A stretch of DNA of 64,000 nt from Roseivirga misakiensis (GCF_001747105.1 NZ_MDGQ01000005.1:2356001-2420000); one strand, 5' to 3'; positions 17,550 to 27,788 are shown, counted from the first letter of the stretch. Made by a program: numbers and translations. Notes: generated by a model from the sequence alone, not told the origin.

Positions 17550-18314
17550 TCAGATCAAATAGAAGAATGTAAATACAAATACCCATACGAGGTCTACAAA
17601 GTGCCAGTATAAACCAACCTTTTCGACCATCTCGTAATGTCCTCTTCTTTCATACATGCCGTTAGCAGCATTGAAGAAGATAAGAATATTAAATACGACT
17701 CCAGAAAATACATGGAAGCCGTGGAATCCTGTAATGAAGAAGAACAGTGCCGCAAATGCTGGCGGCCCGTATTGACTATAATTCAAGTTAGCGCCTACAA
17801 TTTCATAGTCAGTAACCCAAATACCATTGATCAACACATCGCCAATAGTGGCTACGTCTGTTCCTGAGATAAAGTGAGACCATTCCCAAGCTTGGCAGCT
17901 TAAAAAGGCAAAACCACCTATAATGGTCCATAACATCCACTTCACCACATTTTTCTTATCCATTCTATGACCAGCTTCTACGGCTAGTACCATTGTCACG
18001 GAACTTAGAATCAGGATGAAAGTCATTAGACCTACGAATACCAGTGGCAATTCAACACCGTGAAAACCAGGAAAAGCCTCATAGACCTTTTCAGGAATTG
18101 GCCAGTATTCTGTAGAAAATGTGAACGCTTCCGGATCACCTTTATAAGCAGGAGCACTCCATCTTAGAAAGGCATAAGTAATTAAGAGACCAGAAAAGGT
18201 AAATGCATCTGATAGTAGAAAAAACCACATCATCAGCTTACCATAGCTCGCTTTGAGAGGTTCCATTCCTCCTCCCCACAAGACTCTTTTACTTACTGTA
18301 GCAGTAGTTGCCAT
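17550..18314 (-). CDS. coxC: Cytochrome c oxidase subunit III
   Basis: A 254-residue subunit III with about seven TM helices. Recognisable parts are KLMMWFFLLSDAFTFSGLL, GFHGFHVFSGV and the C-terminal YWHFVDLVWVFVFTFFYL, which is the family signature. It stabilises the catalytic subunit and proton entry. It is one of two consecutive subunit III-type genes; this one is the full-length form and has an extra loop near residues 48-70 and around 160-175. It lies 13 bases before subunit IV and 13 after the shorter subunit III gene. Confidence 0.9.
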   Translation of the reverse strand: MATTATVSKRVLWGGGMEPLKASYGKLMMWFFLLSDAFTFSGLLITYAFLRWSAPAYKGDPEAFTFSTEYWPIPEKVYEAFPGFHGVELPLVFVGLMTFILILSSVTMVLAVEAGHRMDKKNVVKWMLWTIIGGFAFLSCQAWEWSHFISGTDVATIGDVLINGIWVTDYEIVGANLNYSQYGPPAFAALFFFITGFHGFHVFSGVVFNILIFFNAANGMYERRGHYEMVEKVGLYWHFVDLVWVFVFTFFYLI

Positions 18315-18326
18315 AGAACAGTTTAA

Positions 18327-18911
18327 TTAATGATTCAGCAATAAAAAAATGAATAAATAAATCCACAAACCTCCTAGAAAGTGCCAGAACGTAGTTGACA
18401 TATCCATGTTCAACATATTCTTTGAGTGCACCTTATACTTGAAGGAAGCGATTAACATATATAACAAATATAATATTCCACTTACTAAGTGTAATACATG
18501 AAGCCCTGTAAACACATAAATGAAGCTCCCGCCGGGGTTACCGACAAAAAACACACCTGCATCTACCAACTGACCCCAAGCTTGGAATTGCCCATATATG
18601 AAAGCAATACCGAGTATCATCGTAAGAGACAAGGCCAATTTGACCTGCTCTAGTTTATCCTTTTTCGCAGCAAGGTATGCCCACTGCATTGTAACACTAC
18701 TCACCAAGATAATCGCCGATGTATACCATAACATTTGTGGTATATCGTAGATTAACCAATCTCCATCTGCTTGCCTTACTATATGAGCACTCGTAAAGGC
18801 GGCGAATATCATTACCACCGTAACGATGAACAACCACATGGCGAACTTCTTAGGATGCATTGCCAGCGGTTGCTGCAATGGCGCGTCTACAAGTTTATAA
18901 TCTTCTGTCAT
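18327..18911 (-). CDS. Cytochrome c oxidase subunit III, short form
   Basis: A 194-residue heme-copper oxidase subunit III-like protein with five TM helices. HPKKFAMWLFIVT, TGLHVLHLVSGI and TFWHFLGGLWIYLFIFLLL match the family. Compared with the neighbouring 254-residue copy it lacks the first helices, as in the five-helix subunit III forms. Tandem short and long subunit III genes are common in Bacteroidota caa3/aa3 operons. It begins one base inside the ctaB stop. Confidence 0.87.
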   Translation of the reverse strand: MTEDYKLVDAPLQQPLAMHPKKFAMWLFIVTVVMIFAAFTSAHIVRQADGDWLIYDIPQMLWYTSAIILVSSVTMQWAYLAAKKDKLEQVKLALSLTMILGIAFIYGQFQAWGQLVDAGVFFVGNPGGSFIYVFTGLHVLHLVSGILYLLYMLIASFKYKVHSKNMLNMDMSTTFWHFLGGLWIYLFIFLLLNH

Positions 18912-19813
18912 CAGTTTACTATATCTAATAGGTAAGCAATTTGAACGATAGGCAGATATAAAAATGAGCCGAACATAATCCTTAAAGCCGATTTTCTCGA
19001 CGGATCGCGCATCAACTTAATAGTAGATGCTAAAAATAGGACACCACAAATGGTGGCCACTACACCTGAGTTTATTCCAGTTAAACCAAAATAGGTCGGC
19101 AGTAAGCCCATAGGAATTAAAAACAGGGTATATGTCATTATTTGAAATGCTGTCTTCATGTCCTTTTCACCTTTAACAGGTAAAAGTTTGAATCCAGCCT
19201 TTTTGTAATCTTCATCTGAAACCCATGCGATGGCCCAGAAATGAGGAAATTGCCAAATAAATTGGATTCCGAATATTATTAGAGCTGCATGGTTAATATC
19301 GCCTGTAGCTGCAGTCCATCCCAATAATGGTGGTAAAGCCCCTGGGATAGCGCCCACAAAAACAGCGATCGGCCCGACTCTTTTGAGCGGTGTATAAACA
19401 AAACTATACAACACCATGGATAGCGTGGCTAAGCCTACGGTTAACCAGTTGGTAGAAATCATTAAGACGTATAGTCCAACAGTCGCCAATATTCCCGCAA
19501 ACCATAGTGCTTCTGATCCTGATAGTCTGTTCGTCGGAATTGGCCTTGATTGAGTTCGCTTCATCAGTTTATCGTACTCTTGCTCCCAAACTTGGTTCAC
19601 TGTACAAGAAGCACCACTGATCAGAAATCCTCCAACAAAGAGCATAGTCAGTTGCAACCAATCTACCCTTCCTCCCATGGCAAGGGTATAACCAAAAGCA
19701 GATGAAAAAGACACCAACAATGAAAGTCGCATCTTAGTCAACTCGATATACGCTTTGGCCTTTTGTGCCAAAACAGTCGATACTTTAATATTTGCTGAAT
19801 TACCTGATATCAT
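18911..19813 (-). CDS. ctaB: Heme O synthase (protoheme IX farnesyltransferase)
   Basis: Converts heme B plus farnesyl diphosphate to heme O, the first step to heme A, in the inner membrane. The prenyl-diphosphate motif reads NQVWEQEYDKLMKRTQSRPIP; the first Asp of the usual NxxxD is Glu here, while the second Asp and MxRT are kept. Eight to nine TM helices and FVGAIPGALPPLLGW also fit. The ATG at 19813 is chosen: a frame extension to 19867 would run back through the end of ctaA and its first 18 residues look like a shadow. One base separates it from the ctaA stop. Confidence 0.92.
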   Translation of the reverse strand: MISGNSANIKVSTVLAQKAKAYIELTKMRLSLLVSFSSAFGYTLAMGGRVDWLQLTMLFVGGFLISGASCTVNQVWEQEYDKLMKRTQSRPIPTNRLSGSEALWFAGILATVGLYVLMISTNWLTVGLATLSMVLYSFVYTPLKRVGPIAVFVGAIPGALPPLLGWTAATGDINHAALIIFGIQFIWQFPHFWAIAWVSDEDYKKAGFKLLPVKGEKDMKTAFQIMTYTLFLIPMGLLPTYFGLTGINSGVVATICGVLFLASTIKLMRDPSRKSALRIMFGSFLYLPIVQIAYLLDIVN

Positions 19814-19814
19814 C

Positions 19815-20849
19815 TCAAGCAAACTCTTTTTTATGGTTAATACGGAGTAACAGATAATACTGCACACCTATGATTAATGTCCCTAACAACAAATGTATTG
19901 GCTGAATAAATGCTGGTACGCTGAAATATGCCATTATAGCTCCACTCAGAATTTCTATTCCGACAATAGCTACTAGCCACTTCATAGCGACTTTTAGCTG
20001 GTGATTCTTAGATAAAAGGAAAAACAGATAAACATGTAAAACCAAAAGCGCTATAGAATATGATCGATGAATGAGGAATGTTAAACCTAGGTTTTCTATC
20101 CACTCATTACGTGCGGCAATCTTTGCTATTTCGTCTATTCCCTCTCTTACTTGTGTACCTAGTACAATTTGTACTAATGTCAATGTCAAGCAAGCAATGG
20201 TTATCCATTTCAATTTTGAAGAATCATCAGTTATGGTATCAAAGTCATTTCTTTTCGATCTGAAGTAGACGTAAATCAATAAGCATACAATCAGTATGGC
20301 TAACAACATGTGAATGGTAATCATCCACTGAAGCAGATTTGTACTTACTACGATCGATCCGATCCAACCTTGGAAACCAACCAATACAAATGCAATAAAT
20401 GAAAGAACTGTGATGGGTCTATCTTTCTTCCAGTATCTGGTCGACAGTACAAAAGTACCGAAGATCAGTAGGCCGATAACCGCACCTATCAAGCGGTTTA
20501 CATATTCTACCCAGGTTTTTACTGCATTGAAATCTTCTTCTTCAAGAATACTTGGATCGTTTTCAACCTGATAAGCCAAGTCATCAAATCCCAAGGCAGT
20601 TAAGTATTTGGCGAATTTTACATTCTTCGCAATTCGTTGCTGAACATAATCTTCTTTATAGTCTTTCGGAAGTTGGTCAACACTCGTAGGAGGCACCCAA
20701 CTTCCGAAACATTTAGGCCAGTCGGGACATCCCATTCCTGAACCTGTACTTCTTACTATTCCACCAATTGCTATTAATAAATAAACAGCTATGATGGTGA
20801 CGGCAGTAAACCGTCTAAACAGTCTCTGTTTAGTGTCCGCTATTTGCAT
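19815..20849 (-). CDS. ctaA: Heme A synthase
   Basis: Oxidises the C8 methyl of heme O to give heme A for the adjacent oxidase. The 344-residue protein has eight TM helices. The N-terminal GGIVRSTGSGMGCPDWPKCFG carries the conserved cysteine pair of the first periplasmic loop. Heme-ligand histidines appear in the TM segments (for example WMITIHMLLA and FLIHRSYSIALL). The start overlaps the end of coxA by 20 bases, indicating tight coupling of heme A supply to oxidase synthesis. Confidence 0.92.
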   Translation of the reverse strand: MQIADTKQRLFRRFTAVTIIAVYLLIAIGGIVRSTGSGMGCPDWPKCFGSWVPPTSVDQLPKDYKEDYVQQRIAKNVKFAKYLTALGFDDLAYQVENDPSILEEEDFNAVKTWVEYVNRLIGAVIGLLIFGTFVLSTRYWKKDRPITVLSFIAFVLVGFQGWIGSIVVSTNLLQWMITIHMLLAILIVCLLIYVYFRSKRNDFDTITDDSSKLKWITIACLTLTLVQIVLGTQVREGIDEIAKIAARNEWIENLGLTFLIHRSYSIALLVLHVYLFFLLSKNHQLKVAMKWLVAIVGIEILSGAIMAYFSVPAFIQPIHLLLGTLIIGVQYYLLLRINHKKEFA

Positions 20850-22713
20850 CCACTACGATCTCCGCTTCCGCATCTTCTTTCTCCAATGCAATCAAATCAT
20901 TCTCATGAGGAAGATTCGACTCAAGCGTTTCTGAGAACGGTATGTGCTGAGGAATGAAATCATCTTCCGCACCTGGCTTAGAGTAATCGTAAGGCCATCT
21001 GTATACTTTAGGAATCTCACCTGGCCAGTTTCCGTGTCCTGGTTCAATCGGAGTCGTCCACTCTAGTGTATTAGACTTCCAAGGGTTAGCTGGTGCTTTT
21101 CTACCTCTATACATACTGTAGAAGAAGTTGAAAAGGAATATAAACTGTCCTACGAAAGTCGCAATAGCTGCTACTGAGATGAACATGTTCAAGTCAGTAA
21201 AACCACTAAACGCTTCAAAGTTTGTAAACGAGTAGTATCTTCTTGGGAACCCTGCAATACCTATGTAGTGCATTGGGAAGAACACAGAGTAAATACCTAT
21301 GAACGTTAGCCAGAAATGGATATAACCCAATTTCGCGTTCATCATACGACCAAACATTTTAGGGAACCAGTGATAAACACCTGCTAGTAATCCAAATGCC
21401 GATGCTGCACCCATTACGAGGTGGAAGTGAGCCACTACAAAGTAAGTATCGTGTAGCTGAATATCGATGGCCGAGTTACCTAGGAATATACCTGTAATAC
21501 CTCCAGAGATAAATACTGACACTAAACCAATTGAGAACAACATGGCTGGTGTAAATATGATGTTACCTCTCCATAAAGTCGTTAGGTAGTTAAATACCTT
21601 CACCGCAGATGGTACCGCGATAATTAATGTCAAGAACATGAAGATTGACCCTAAGAAAGGATTCAATCCTGACACAAACATATGGTGTGCCCATACAATA
21701 AATGACAAGAATGTAATACCCAACATAGAAACAATCATGGCTTTATAACCAAAGATTGGCTTTCTAGAGTTTGTCGCTATAATTTCTGATGTAATACCTA
21801 GTGCCGGAAGTAATACAATGTATACCTCAGGGTGACCTAGGAACCAGAATAAATGTTGATATAGAATCGGGCTACCACCTACATTAGATAGTGCCTCTCC
21901 TCCAATATATATTTCAGATAAATAGAATGACGTACCGAAGCTCCTATCGAACACTAATAAAAGTGCCGCAGCAAATAATACTGGGAATGAAAGTACACCA
22001 ATGATCGCTGTTAAAAAGAAGGCCCAAATTGTTAATGGCAACCTTGAGAAGGTCATTCCTTGTGTTCTCAAGTTAATTACCGTTGTAATGTAGTTGATAC
22101 CTCCCAGCAGCGAAGACACAATAAAGAACACCATTGCTACCAGCCATAGGGTCATACCCATACCAGAACCTGGCATGGCCGTTTGAATGGCGGAAAGCGG
22201 TGGATAAACTACCCAACCTCCTGATGCAGGTCCTGTTTCTAAGAACAGCGATATAAACATTGTAACGCCTGATAAGAAGAAGAACCAGTACGATAACATG
22301 TTCATAAAGCCTGATGCCATATCTCTAGCACCAATCTGTAACGGAATTAGGAAGTTTGAGAATGTTCCACTTAAACCAGCCGTTAATACAAAGAATACCA
22401 TAATGGTACCATGCATAGTTACTAGGGCTAAGTAGAATTCTTGATCTAATTGTCCTGTCTCAGAAATCCATCTACCTAATAATGGTTTTAACCAACCAAG
22501 ATCAGCTTCAGGAAAACCTAGCTGTAATCTGAAAATCGCAGACATTGCTGCACCGATGATGGCCCAGAAAATACCTGTGATAAGAAATTGCTTCGCAATG
22601 ACCTTATGGTCCATTGAGAAAATATATTTTGATACGAATGACTGCTCATGGTCGTGATCGTGATGATCCTCCTCATGTGCATGAACATCGATATGTGCTG
22701 CTGTAGTTGCCAT
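20830..22713 (-). CDS. coxA: Cytochrome c oxidase subunit I
   Basis: The catalytic heme a/a3-CuB subunit, 627 residues from the ATG at 22713 (a TTG two codons upstream is less likely). Low-spin heme His is in TMHGTIMVFF; CuB ligands are in GHPEVYIVLLP, with the cross-linking Tyr, and in WAHHMFVSG; heme a3 and heme a His are in VAHFHLVMG. The GHPEV Glu marks an A1-type oxidase with both proton channels likely. The N-terminal tail before the first helix is very His-rich (HIDVHAHEEDHHDHDHEQ). Twelve TM helices are followed by a hydrophilic tail. Confidence 0.97.
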   Translation of the reverse strand: MATTAAHIDVHAHEEDHHDHDHEQSFVSKYIFSMDHKVIAKQFLITGIFWAIIGAAMSAIFRLQLGFPEADLGWLKPLLGRWISETGQLDQEFYLALVTMHGTIMVFFVLTAGLSGTFSNFLIPLQIGARDMASGFMNMLSYWFFFLSGVTMFISLFLETGPASGGWVVYPPLSAIQTAMPGSGMGMTLWLVAMVFFIVSSLLGGINYITTVINLRTQGMTFSRLPLTIWAFFLTAIIGVLSFPVLFAAALLLVFDRSFGTSFYLSEIYIGGEALSNVGGSPILYQHLFWFLGHPEVYIVLLPALGITSEIIATNSRKPIFGYKAMIVSMLGITFLSFIVWAHHMFVSGLNPFLGSIFMFLTLIIAVPSAVKVFNYLTTLWRGNIIFTPAMLFSIGLVSVFISGGITGIFLGNSAIDIQLHDTYFVVAHFHLVMGAASAFGLLAGVYHWFPKMFGRMMNAKLGYIHFWLTFIGIYSVFFPMHYIGIAGFPRRYYSFTNFEAFSGFTDLNMFISVAAIATFVGQFIFLFNFFYSMYRGRKAPANPWKSNTLEWTTPIEPGHGNWPGEIPKVYRWPYDYSKPGAEDDFIPQHIPFSETLESNLPHENDLIALEKEDAEAEIVVDANSGH

Positions 22714-22734
22714 ATTCAATGATTATTTTTCTTT

Positions 22735-23769
22735 TTATTCGTTTATACCTGTTGTTACTAGTGCCAGTTCTTTCAAATCTTCAGGCACCTGACTCATGTA
22801 TTCTGGATGTTTAGAAAGCCAAGATTCTTGGTCTGCCTTCCACTCACGATACTCCTCTGGCTCCAAAACCAATACATTCTTCTTCATACTAAAGTGTCCT
22901 TTTCCACAAACCTCAGTACAAGCCAATTCATAATTGAATTCTGGATTCCCCTCCTCAACTCTCATCTCAGCTGTAGTTTTGTTCGCTACAAACCAGAATT
23001 GAGTTGGCATACCTGGCACAGCATCCATTTTCACTCTCATATGAGGAATAAATACACTGTGTAGTACATCTCTTGCTCTAATCTTAAGTAATACAGGCTC
23101 TCCTTTAGGAATTACCAGACTGTTTGAAATAAAGTCATCGAAATTAGACCTGTCAGTTAGATCCTGACCATGAGCATTTACTGCGTCTATTAGTCGGTAA
23201 TCGAAATCTCCTACTTGGTTATCGATACCACCATATCTAAGAGACCATTGAAATTGGTACCCCATTATTTCTATTTGCTCAGACTCTTCCGGCGCTTCAC
23301 TCATGATACCGTCCCAAGCCATCCAGCCTGTAATCACCAGCCATGTTAATACGATGGCAGGAATACCCGTCCAGATTACCTCTAGCTTATTATTATGCGG
23401 ATAAAATTCCGCTTTTCTATTTTCCTGATATCTGTACTTATAAGAGAAAATGAATAATAGAATATTGGTTACGGCGAATACCAAACCAGTAATCCACATT
23501 GTTCTCCAAAACAATTTATCAGTTAACTCACCGTGTTCAGACGCTACCGGTGGTGTATAGGCATCGTAATTAGCCCATGAATACCAAATTGATAGACCAA
23601 AGAACATTACCATGAACACAATCATCATGACTGCATTGGTATTATTACTTCCGGTTACAACTTTATCCCCTGTTCCCTTCACAATGTCGAATAATCTACT
23701 GATCCTGAAGATCACTAGTAGAATAGCGACAACTAAGAAAACCGCAAGTGCTATATAGAAAACGAACAT
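22735..23769 (-). CDS. coxB: Cytochrome c oxidase subunit II (CuA)
   Basis: The electron-entry subunit, 344 residues. An extra N-terminal TM (about 5-20) is followed by two conventional TM helices and a cupredoxin domain. CuA ligands are visible: His in RDVLHSVFIP, then Cys284, Glu286, Cys288, His292 and Met295 in CTEVCGKGHFSM. There is no fused C-terminal cytochrome c domain, so this is an aa3 rather than caa3 enzyme and must receive electrons from a separate heme, probably of alternative complex III. It lies between actF and coxA. Confidence 0.95.
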   Translation of the reverse strand: MFVFYIALAVFLVVAILLVIFRISRLFDIVKGTGDKVVTGSNNTNAVMMIVFMVMFFGLSIWYSWANYDAYTPPVASEHGELTDKLFWRTMWITGLVFAVTNILLFIFSYKYRYQENRKAEFYPHNNKLEVIWTGIPAIVLTWLVITGWMAWDGIMSEAPEESEQIEIMGYQFQWSLRYGGIDNQVGDFDYRLIDAVNAHGQDLTDRSNFDDFISNSLVIPKGEPVLLKIRARDVLHSVFIPHMRVKMDAVPGMPTQFWFVANKTTAEMRVEEGNPEFNYELACTEVCGKGHFSMKKNVLVLEPEEYREWKADQESWLSKHPEYMSQVPEDLKELALVTTGINE

Positions 23770-23789
23770 ATTGTTATTTAATCTATTTT

Positions 23790-25202
23790 TTAAATATGGT
23801 GATGTTTTGCTTCTTCCAACATTGGGTGATTCTTAGGCACAAGTGCATAAGACGATAATGCTTTCATGACAACAAATAAGAATGCTGCCCCAAACATTAA
23901 ATACATTCCGATTTCGGTTAACCCGAATGAACCAGACTCACCTAACGTTCCTGGAGTAATCATTAAGTAAAAATCAACCCAGTGACCAAGTATGATCACA
24001 ATACAGGCAATTTTCAAGAATACATTCAACCTCTTCGCATCCCTTGTTATTAAGCACAAGAATGGGAAGAAGAAATTCATGATCAAATTCACAAAGAATA
24101 CCGGTGCATATTTATCGCTGATCATACGCTCAACGAAGTACACAGATTCCTCAGGAATATTTGCGTAATAAATCAGTAAGAACTGCGAGAACCAGATATA
24201 AGTCCAGAAAATACTGAATGCAAATACAAACTTACCTAGGTCATGCAAGTGGTTAGCTGTAACTTGTGTTAAGTAACCAGCTTCTTTCAATAACACCGTG
24301 ATTAGCGTAATCAATGCTAGACCAGCTACAAACCAACTAGCGAATACGTACCAACCAAACATGGTCGAGAACCAGTGAACGTCAATCGACATTACCCAGT
24401 CCCAAGCGGAAACAGATGAAGAAACAGCAAACACTAATAAGAAGGCTACTGAATATCTTCTGAGTTTGTACCAGTAAGAATCTCCACCCATTTGATCTTC
24501 CAAATTAGATAGGTCTCTCAACTTTTTAAATAGGAAGTACCAAGCGGCAAAGAAAACTACCATTCTGAGTACGAAGAATACTGGGAAAGTCCCTGGTTCA
24601 GATAACAAGTAAAAGAACCCACTCTTTCCAGCAATCAATGCATCGAAATGTGTATTGATTGACCCATCTTCAAGAAACTCTGGGTACAAATCCGCATGTG
24701 TCCAGTGAAATATATCATGACTGAACAATAGGAAGGTTGCAATCATTAAAACACCCGCTGGGAGTATCCAGTGTGCCATTGACAGTGGTATTCTAATAAT
24801 ATAAGCAGACCATCCTGCTTGAGCCGCATATTGTATTGCAAAGAAAAACAAGCCAATTAATGCTAGCCCGGTGAAATAGATATTATTAATCCAGAAATCT
24901 ACTTTAAACCTATCAAACCAAGATTTTTCGTGGCCACCACCGTGATCACCTTCCACTGCGTGTCCATCACTTTCTCCATGACTAGCTTCTGCTTCATGGT
25001 GATCGCCTTCAGACTTTTCAGAGGTTGCATGGTCACTGCCATGATCGTCAGCGCTCGCTAGCTCTGTATGATCACCTTCTGCTTCTCCATGGCCACCACT
25101 TGGCAACATTGCTCCTACAGCCAACAGCACAGCGCCTACTATAAAAGCAATAACTAGCTTCCTTTTTAGTCCACCGTTAAAATCAAATACTTCTTTCGAC
25201 AT
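23790..25202 (-). CDS. actF: Alternative complex III subunit ActF
   Basis: A 470-residue integral membrane subunit of the menaquinol:acceptor oxidoreductase, with about ten TM helices; FVLRMVVFFAAWYFLF, AWDWVMSIDVHWFSTMFGWY and VHWFSTM are hallmark stretches. ActF is the second NrfD-like-sized membrane subunit. Between the first TM (about 13-30) and the second (about 108-125) lies a loop of roughly 60 residues rich in His, Asp and Glu, containing ten His (for example EGDHHEAEASHGESDGH). It follows actE by 18 bases and precedes coxB by 20. Confidence 0.92.
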   Translation of the reverse strand: MSKEVFDFNGGLKRKLVIAFIVGAVLLAVGAMLPSGGHGEAEGDHTELASADDHGSDHATSEKSEGDHHEAEASHGESDGHAVEGDHGGGHEKSWFDRFKVDFWINNIYFTGLALIGLFFFAIQYAAQAGWSAYIIRIPLSMAHWILPAGVLMIATFLLFSHDIFHWTHADLYPEFLEDGSINTHFDALIAGKSGFFYLLSEPGTFPVFFVLRMVVFFAAWYFLFKKLRDLSNLEDQMGGDSYWYKLRRYSVAFLLVFAVSSSVSAWDWVMSIDVHWFSTMFGWYVFASWFVAGLALITLITVLLKEAGYLTQVTANHLHDLGKFVFAFSIFWTYIWFSQFLLIYYANIPEESVYFVERMISDKYAPVFFVNLIMNFFFPFLCLITRDAKRLNVFLKIACIVIILGHWVDFYLMITPGTLGESGSFGLTEIGMYLMFGAAFLFVVMKALSSYALVPKNHPMLEEAKHHHI

Positions 25203-25220
25203 TTTACTATTCTTTATCTG

Positions 25221-25856
25221 TTACTGTTGCTGTAATTCTTTTACATATCTAGCGATTTTCCATCGCTTCTCTTGGCTGATTTGTGATGCATGAGGCATCA
25301 TTCGTCCATAACCATGAGTAATTACATAAAATACATGTCCTTGTGACAAGTCTCTTTTAGCTGCTGAATTGTAGGCTGGAACTCCTAAGTACACCTGTCC
25401 TACTTTTGCGTCAGTGCCTTCGGCATCTGAACCTTGTCCTTTAGATCCATGACAGTGGTCACAATATAAGTTGTACAACCTTCTACCTTCAGCTTTAATT
25501 TCTGGTGTATCAGGAAGTGGATTTTCAACTTGGGCAGCTGCAACCAAATCAGCTTTTTCGAATCGATATGGCAGCATTCCATCCGCAGTTCTTCTCACCG
25601 TTCCTGCTACTGGTTGTCTTACATTTTGTCTATTTGGATTGTTCGGATTAGAGTTATAAAATTCTCCTTTTCCATCTTCCCTATTACTCAACCATTGCCC
25701 TCTGTCTTCATCGACAATTTGAGTCAGTGGCTCGTAAGGTACAGAGTGATACATCTGTGGGGCATATTCCAAGCCAGGATTATCTCCTTTGGCCGTACAT
25801 GCAGAAATCACAACTACAAGTACTAGGGGAACTAAAGCTTTTAATTTATGGATCAT
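25221..25856 (-). CDS. actE: Alternative complex III cytochrome c subunit ActE (lipoprotein)
   Basis: A 211-residue monoheme cytochrome c of the complex. The chosen ATG at 25856 gives a normal lipoprotein signal ending at Cys20 (VVVISAC); an ATG at 25892 would add 12 Lys-rich residues and overlap actD by 23 bases. The heme site is CDHCH (Cys132, Cys135, His136) and the likely axial Met is in GRMMPHAS (186/187). Anchored by lipid on the periplasmic side, it may relay electrons from ActA to the oxidase CuA. Confidence 0.92.
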   Translation of the reverse strand: MIHKLKALVPLVLVVVISACTAKGDNPGLEYAPQMYHSVPYEPLTQIVDEDRGQWLSNREDGKGEFYNSNPNNPNRQNVRQPVAGTVRRTADGMLPYRFEKADLVAAAQVENPLPDTPEIKAEGRRLYNLYCDHCHGSKGQGSDAEGTDAKVGQVYLGVPAYNSAAKRDLSQGHVFYVITHGYGRMMPHASQISQEKRWKIARYVKELQQQ

Positions 25857-25869
25857 AACTATCTTAAGC

Positions 25870-26403
25870 TTATTCTTCAACTTTCTTTTCATTGACTTCT
25901 AAAGCACCTGAGTCCTTCAGCGCGCTTTCTATCTGACCTACGTCCATGGCTTTATTTTTAGCCAAGTCAATCGCCAAAACGTGTCTGTCATCAGTGATTC
26001 TGATATCCAATAGCTTTGGATCTTTCCAAGGTTTCAAATCGCTTGAAACTAAGAATGTACCTACCATGCCAAATGCTGCCAAGAGTACCGTTAACTCAAA
26101 TGTTACTGGTACAAAGTCTGGAAGTGCTACGTAGTTCTTACCACCAATAATCATTGGCCAGTCGATACCTAGCATCCAAATTTGCATGGTAAGTGCTAAA
26201 GTGGTTCCTAACATACCAAACATGAAAGCAGCGATTGGTAATCTGGATTTCTTATAACCTAATTCATCATCTAGTCCGTGAACTGGAAATGGTGTATAAA
26301 CCTCATGAATTTTAAGTCCAGCCGCACGAATCTTTCTTACTGAATCTAACAGTACATCTTCGTCATCGTAGACGCCAATAATAAAGTCTTTAGAGTCGCT
26401 CAT
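25870..26403 (-). CDS. actD: Alternative complex III subunit ActD (DUF3341)
   Basis: A 177-residue subunit with an N-terminal soluble part (FIIGVYDDEDVLLDSVRKIRAAG, cited here in part: GVYDDEDVLLDSVRK), two TM helices (about 57-77 and 98-118) and a short C-terminal domain. The motif YTPFPVHGLDDELG is characteristic of DUF3341/ActD. It sits two bases after actC, so the two genes are practically continuous. Confidence 0.93.
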   Translation of the reverse strand: MSDSKDFIIGVYDDEDVLLDSVRKIRAAGLKIHEVYTPFPVHGLDDELGYKKSRLPIAAFMFGMLGTTLALTMQIWMLGIDWPMIIGGKNYVALPDFVPVTFELTVLLAAFGMVGTFLVSSDLKPWKDPKLLDIRITDDRHVLAIDLAKNKAMDVGQIESALKDSGALEVNEKKVEE

Positions 26404-26405
26404 GA

Positions 26406-27770
26406 TTATGCAGGTTGTTTTTCTGAAGATGATTTAACAATACTCTTAACCTCAGCCATGTTGATTACAGGGAAGAACTTCGCGAAAAGGAAGAAAAGTG
26501 TAAAGAACAGACCGAATGTAAATAGGTACACTCCCATGTCGTAAATCGTTGGGTAGAACATTGCCCAAGAAGATGGCAGGTAATCTCTGTGTAGCGAGGT
26601 CACGATAATTACGAAACGCTCGAACCACATACCAATATTCACAATGATGGAAATGATGAAAGTTGCTGCAATGCTAGTTCTGATCTTTTTAGACCAGAAT
26701 AGCTGTGGTGAAATCACATTACAAGTCATCATAGACCAATATGCCCACCAGTAAGGACCATTCATTCTATTATAGAATGCATATTGCTCTGCAGGAACAC
26801 CAGAATACCAAGAGATAAAGAACTCTGTGATATAAGCTATACCTACGATCGAACCTGTCACCATAATTACGATGTTCATCAGTTCGATATGCTCAATAGT
26901 AATGTAATCTTGAAGTTTAAATACTGCTCTTGTTACAAGCATTAGGGTTAATACCATGGCGAAACCTGAGAAAATCGCACCAGCAACAAAGTATGGTGGG
27001 AAAATCGTGGTGTGCCATCCAGGTATTACTGAGGTAGCAAAGTCAAAGGATACAATGGTATGTACTGAAAGTACTAGTGGTGTTGCTAAACCTGCCAAGA
27101 TTAATGATACAGACTCATATCTAGACCAAGTCTTTGCAGCGCCATCCCATCCCAATGATAATGCACCATAAATAGTTTTTCTTAAGCCGGATGCTCTATC
27201 TCTGATTGTCGCGAAATCAGGTACTAAACCGAGGTACCAGAATACAAGTGATACAGAGAAATAAGTAGAGATCGCGAATACGTCCCAAAGAAGTGGTGAG
27301 TTAAAGTTCACCCAAAGGGAACCAAAGGTATTTGGAAGTGGCAAGGCCCAATATGCACCTAACCATGGTCTACCCATGTGCAAGACTGGGAACATAGCAG
27401 CACAAATAACTGCGAAAATTGTCATTGCCTCAGCCGCCCTGTTAATAGCCATTCTCCATTTCTGACGGAAAAGGAGTAGTACTGCTGAAATTAGCGTACC
27501 AGCGTGACCAATACCAACCCACCAAACAAAGTTGGTGATATCCCAGGCCCATCCTACTGTTTTATTTAATCCCCACATGCCGATACCATCCCAAAGGGTG
27601 GCCGCAACTGCTAGGAACCCAATACCAAGGGTAACCACTGATATACCAAAAGCCATTCCCCACAGCTTTGAGGGTTTAGCCTCAACCTGGCGACAGATGT
27701 CTTCAGTAACATCATGAACGGTTTTACCGCCTGTGATTAAAGGTTTTCTTACTGACGAAGTAACCTGCAT
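26406..27770 (-). CDS. actC: Alternative complex III quinol-binding subunit ActC (NrfD-like)
   Basis: A 454-residue polytopic membrane protein of the NrfD/PsrC type, with about ten TM helices, expected to bind and oxidise menaquinol. Typical segments are [21 protein letters not shown] (in part [11 protein letters not shown]), [16 protein letters not shown] and [20 protein letters not shown]. An N-terminal soluble stretch of about 30 residues precedes the first TM. It follows actB by 18 bases and actD starts two bases later. Confidence 0.94.
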   Translation of the reverse strand: MQVTSSVRKPLITGGKTVHDVTEDICRQVEAKPSKLWGMAFGISVVTLGIGFLAVAATLWDGIGMWGLNKTVGWAWDITNFVWWVGIGHAGTLISAVLLLFRQKWRMAINRAAEAMTIFAVICAAMFPVLHMGRPWLGAYWALPLPNTFGSLWVNFNSPLLWDVFAISTYFSVSLVFWYLGLVPDFATIRDRASGLRKTIYGALSLGWDGAAKTWSRYESVSLILAGLATPLVLSVHTIVSFDFATSVIPGWHTTIFPPYFVAGAIFSGFAMVLTLMLVTRAVFKLQDYITIEHIELMNIVIMVTGSIVGIAYITEFFISWYSGVPAEQYAFYNRMNGPYWWAYWSMMTCNVISPQLFWSKKIRTSIAATFIISIIVNIGMWFERFVIIVTSLHRDYLPSSWAMFYPTIYDMGVYLFTFGLFFTLFFLFAKFFPVINMAEVKSIVKSSSEKQPA

Positions 27771-27788
27771 ATTCTTCTCGGTTTAAAA

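Noticed and set aside
19814-19867. Longer N-terminus for CtaB starting at 19867
   Set aside because: The added residues are read from inside the ctaA gene and do not resemble the family; the ATG at 19813 follows the ctaA stop directly.
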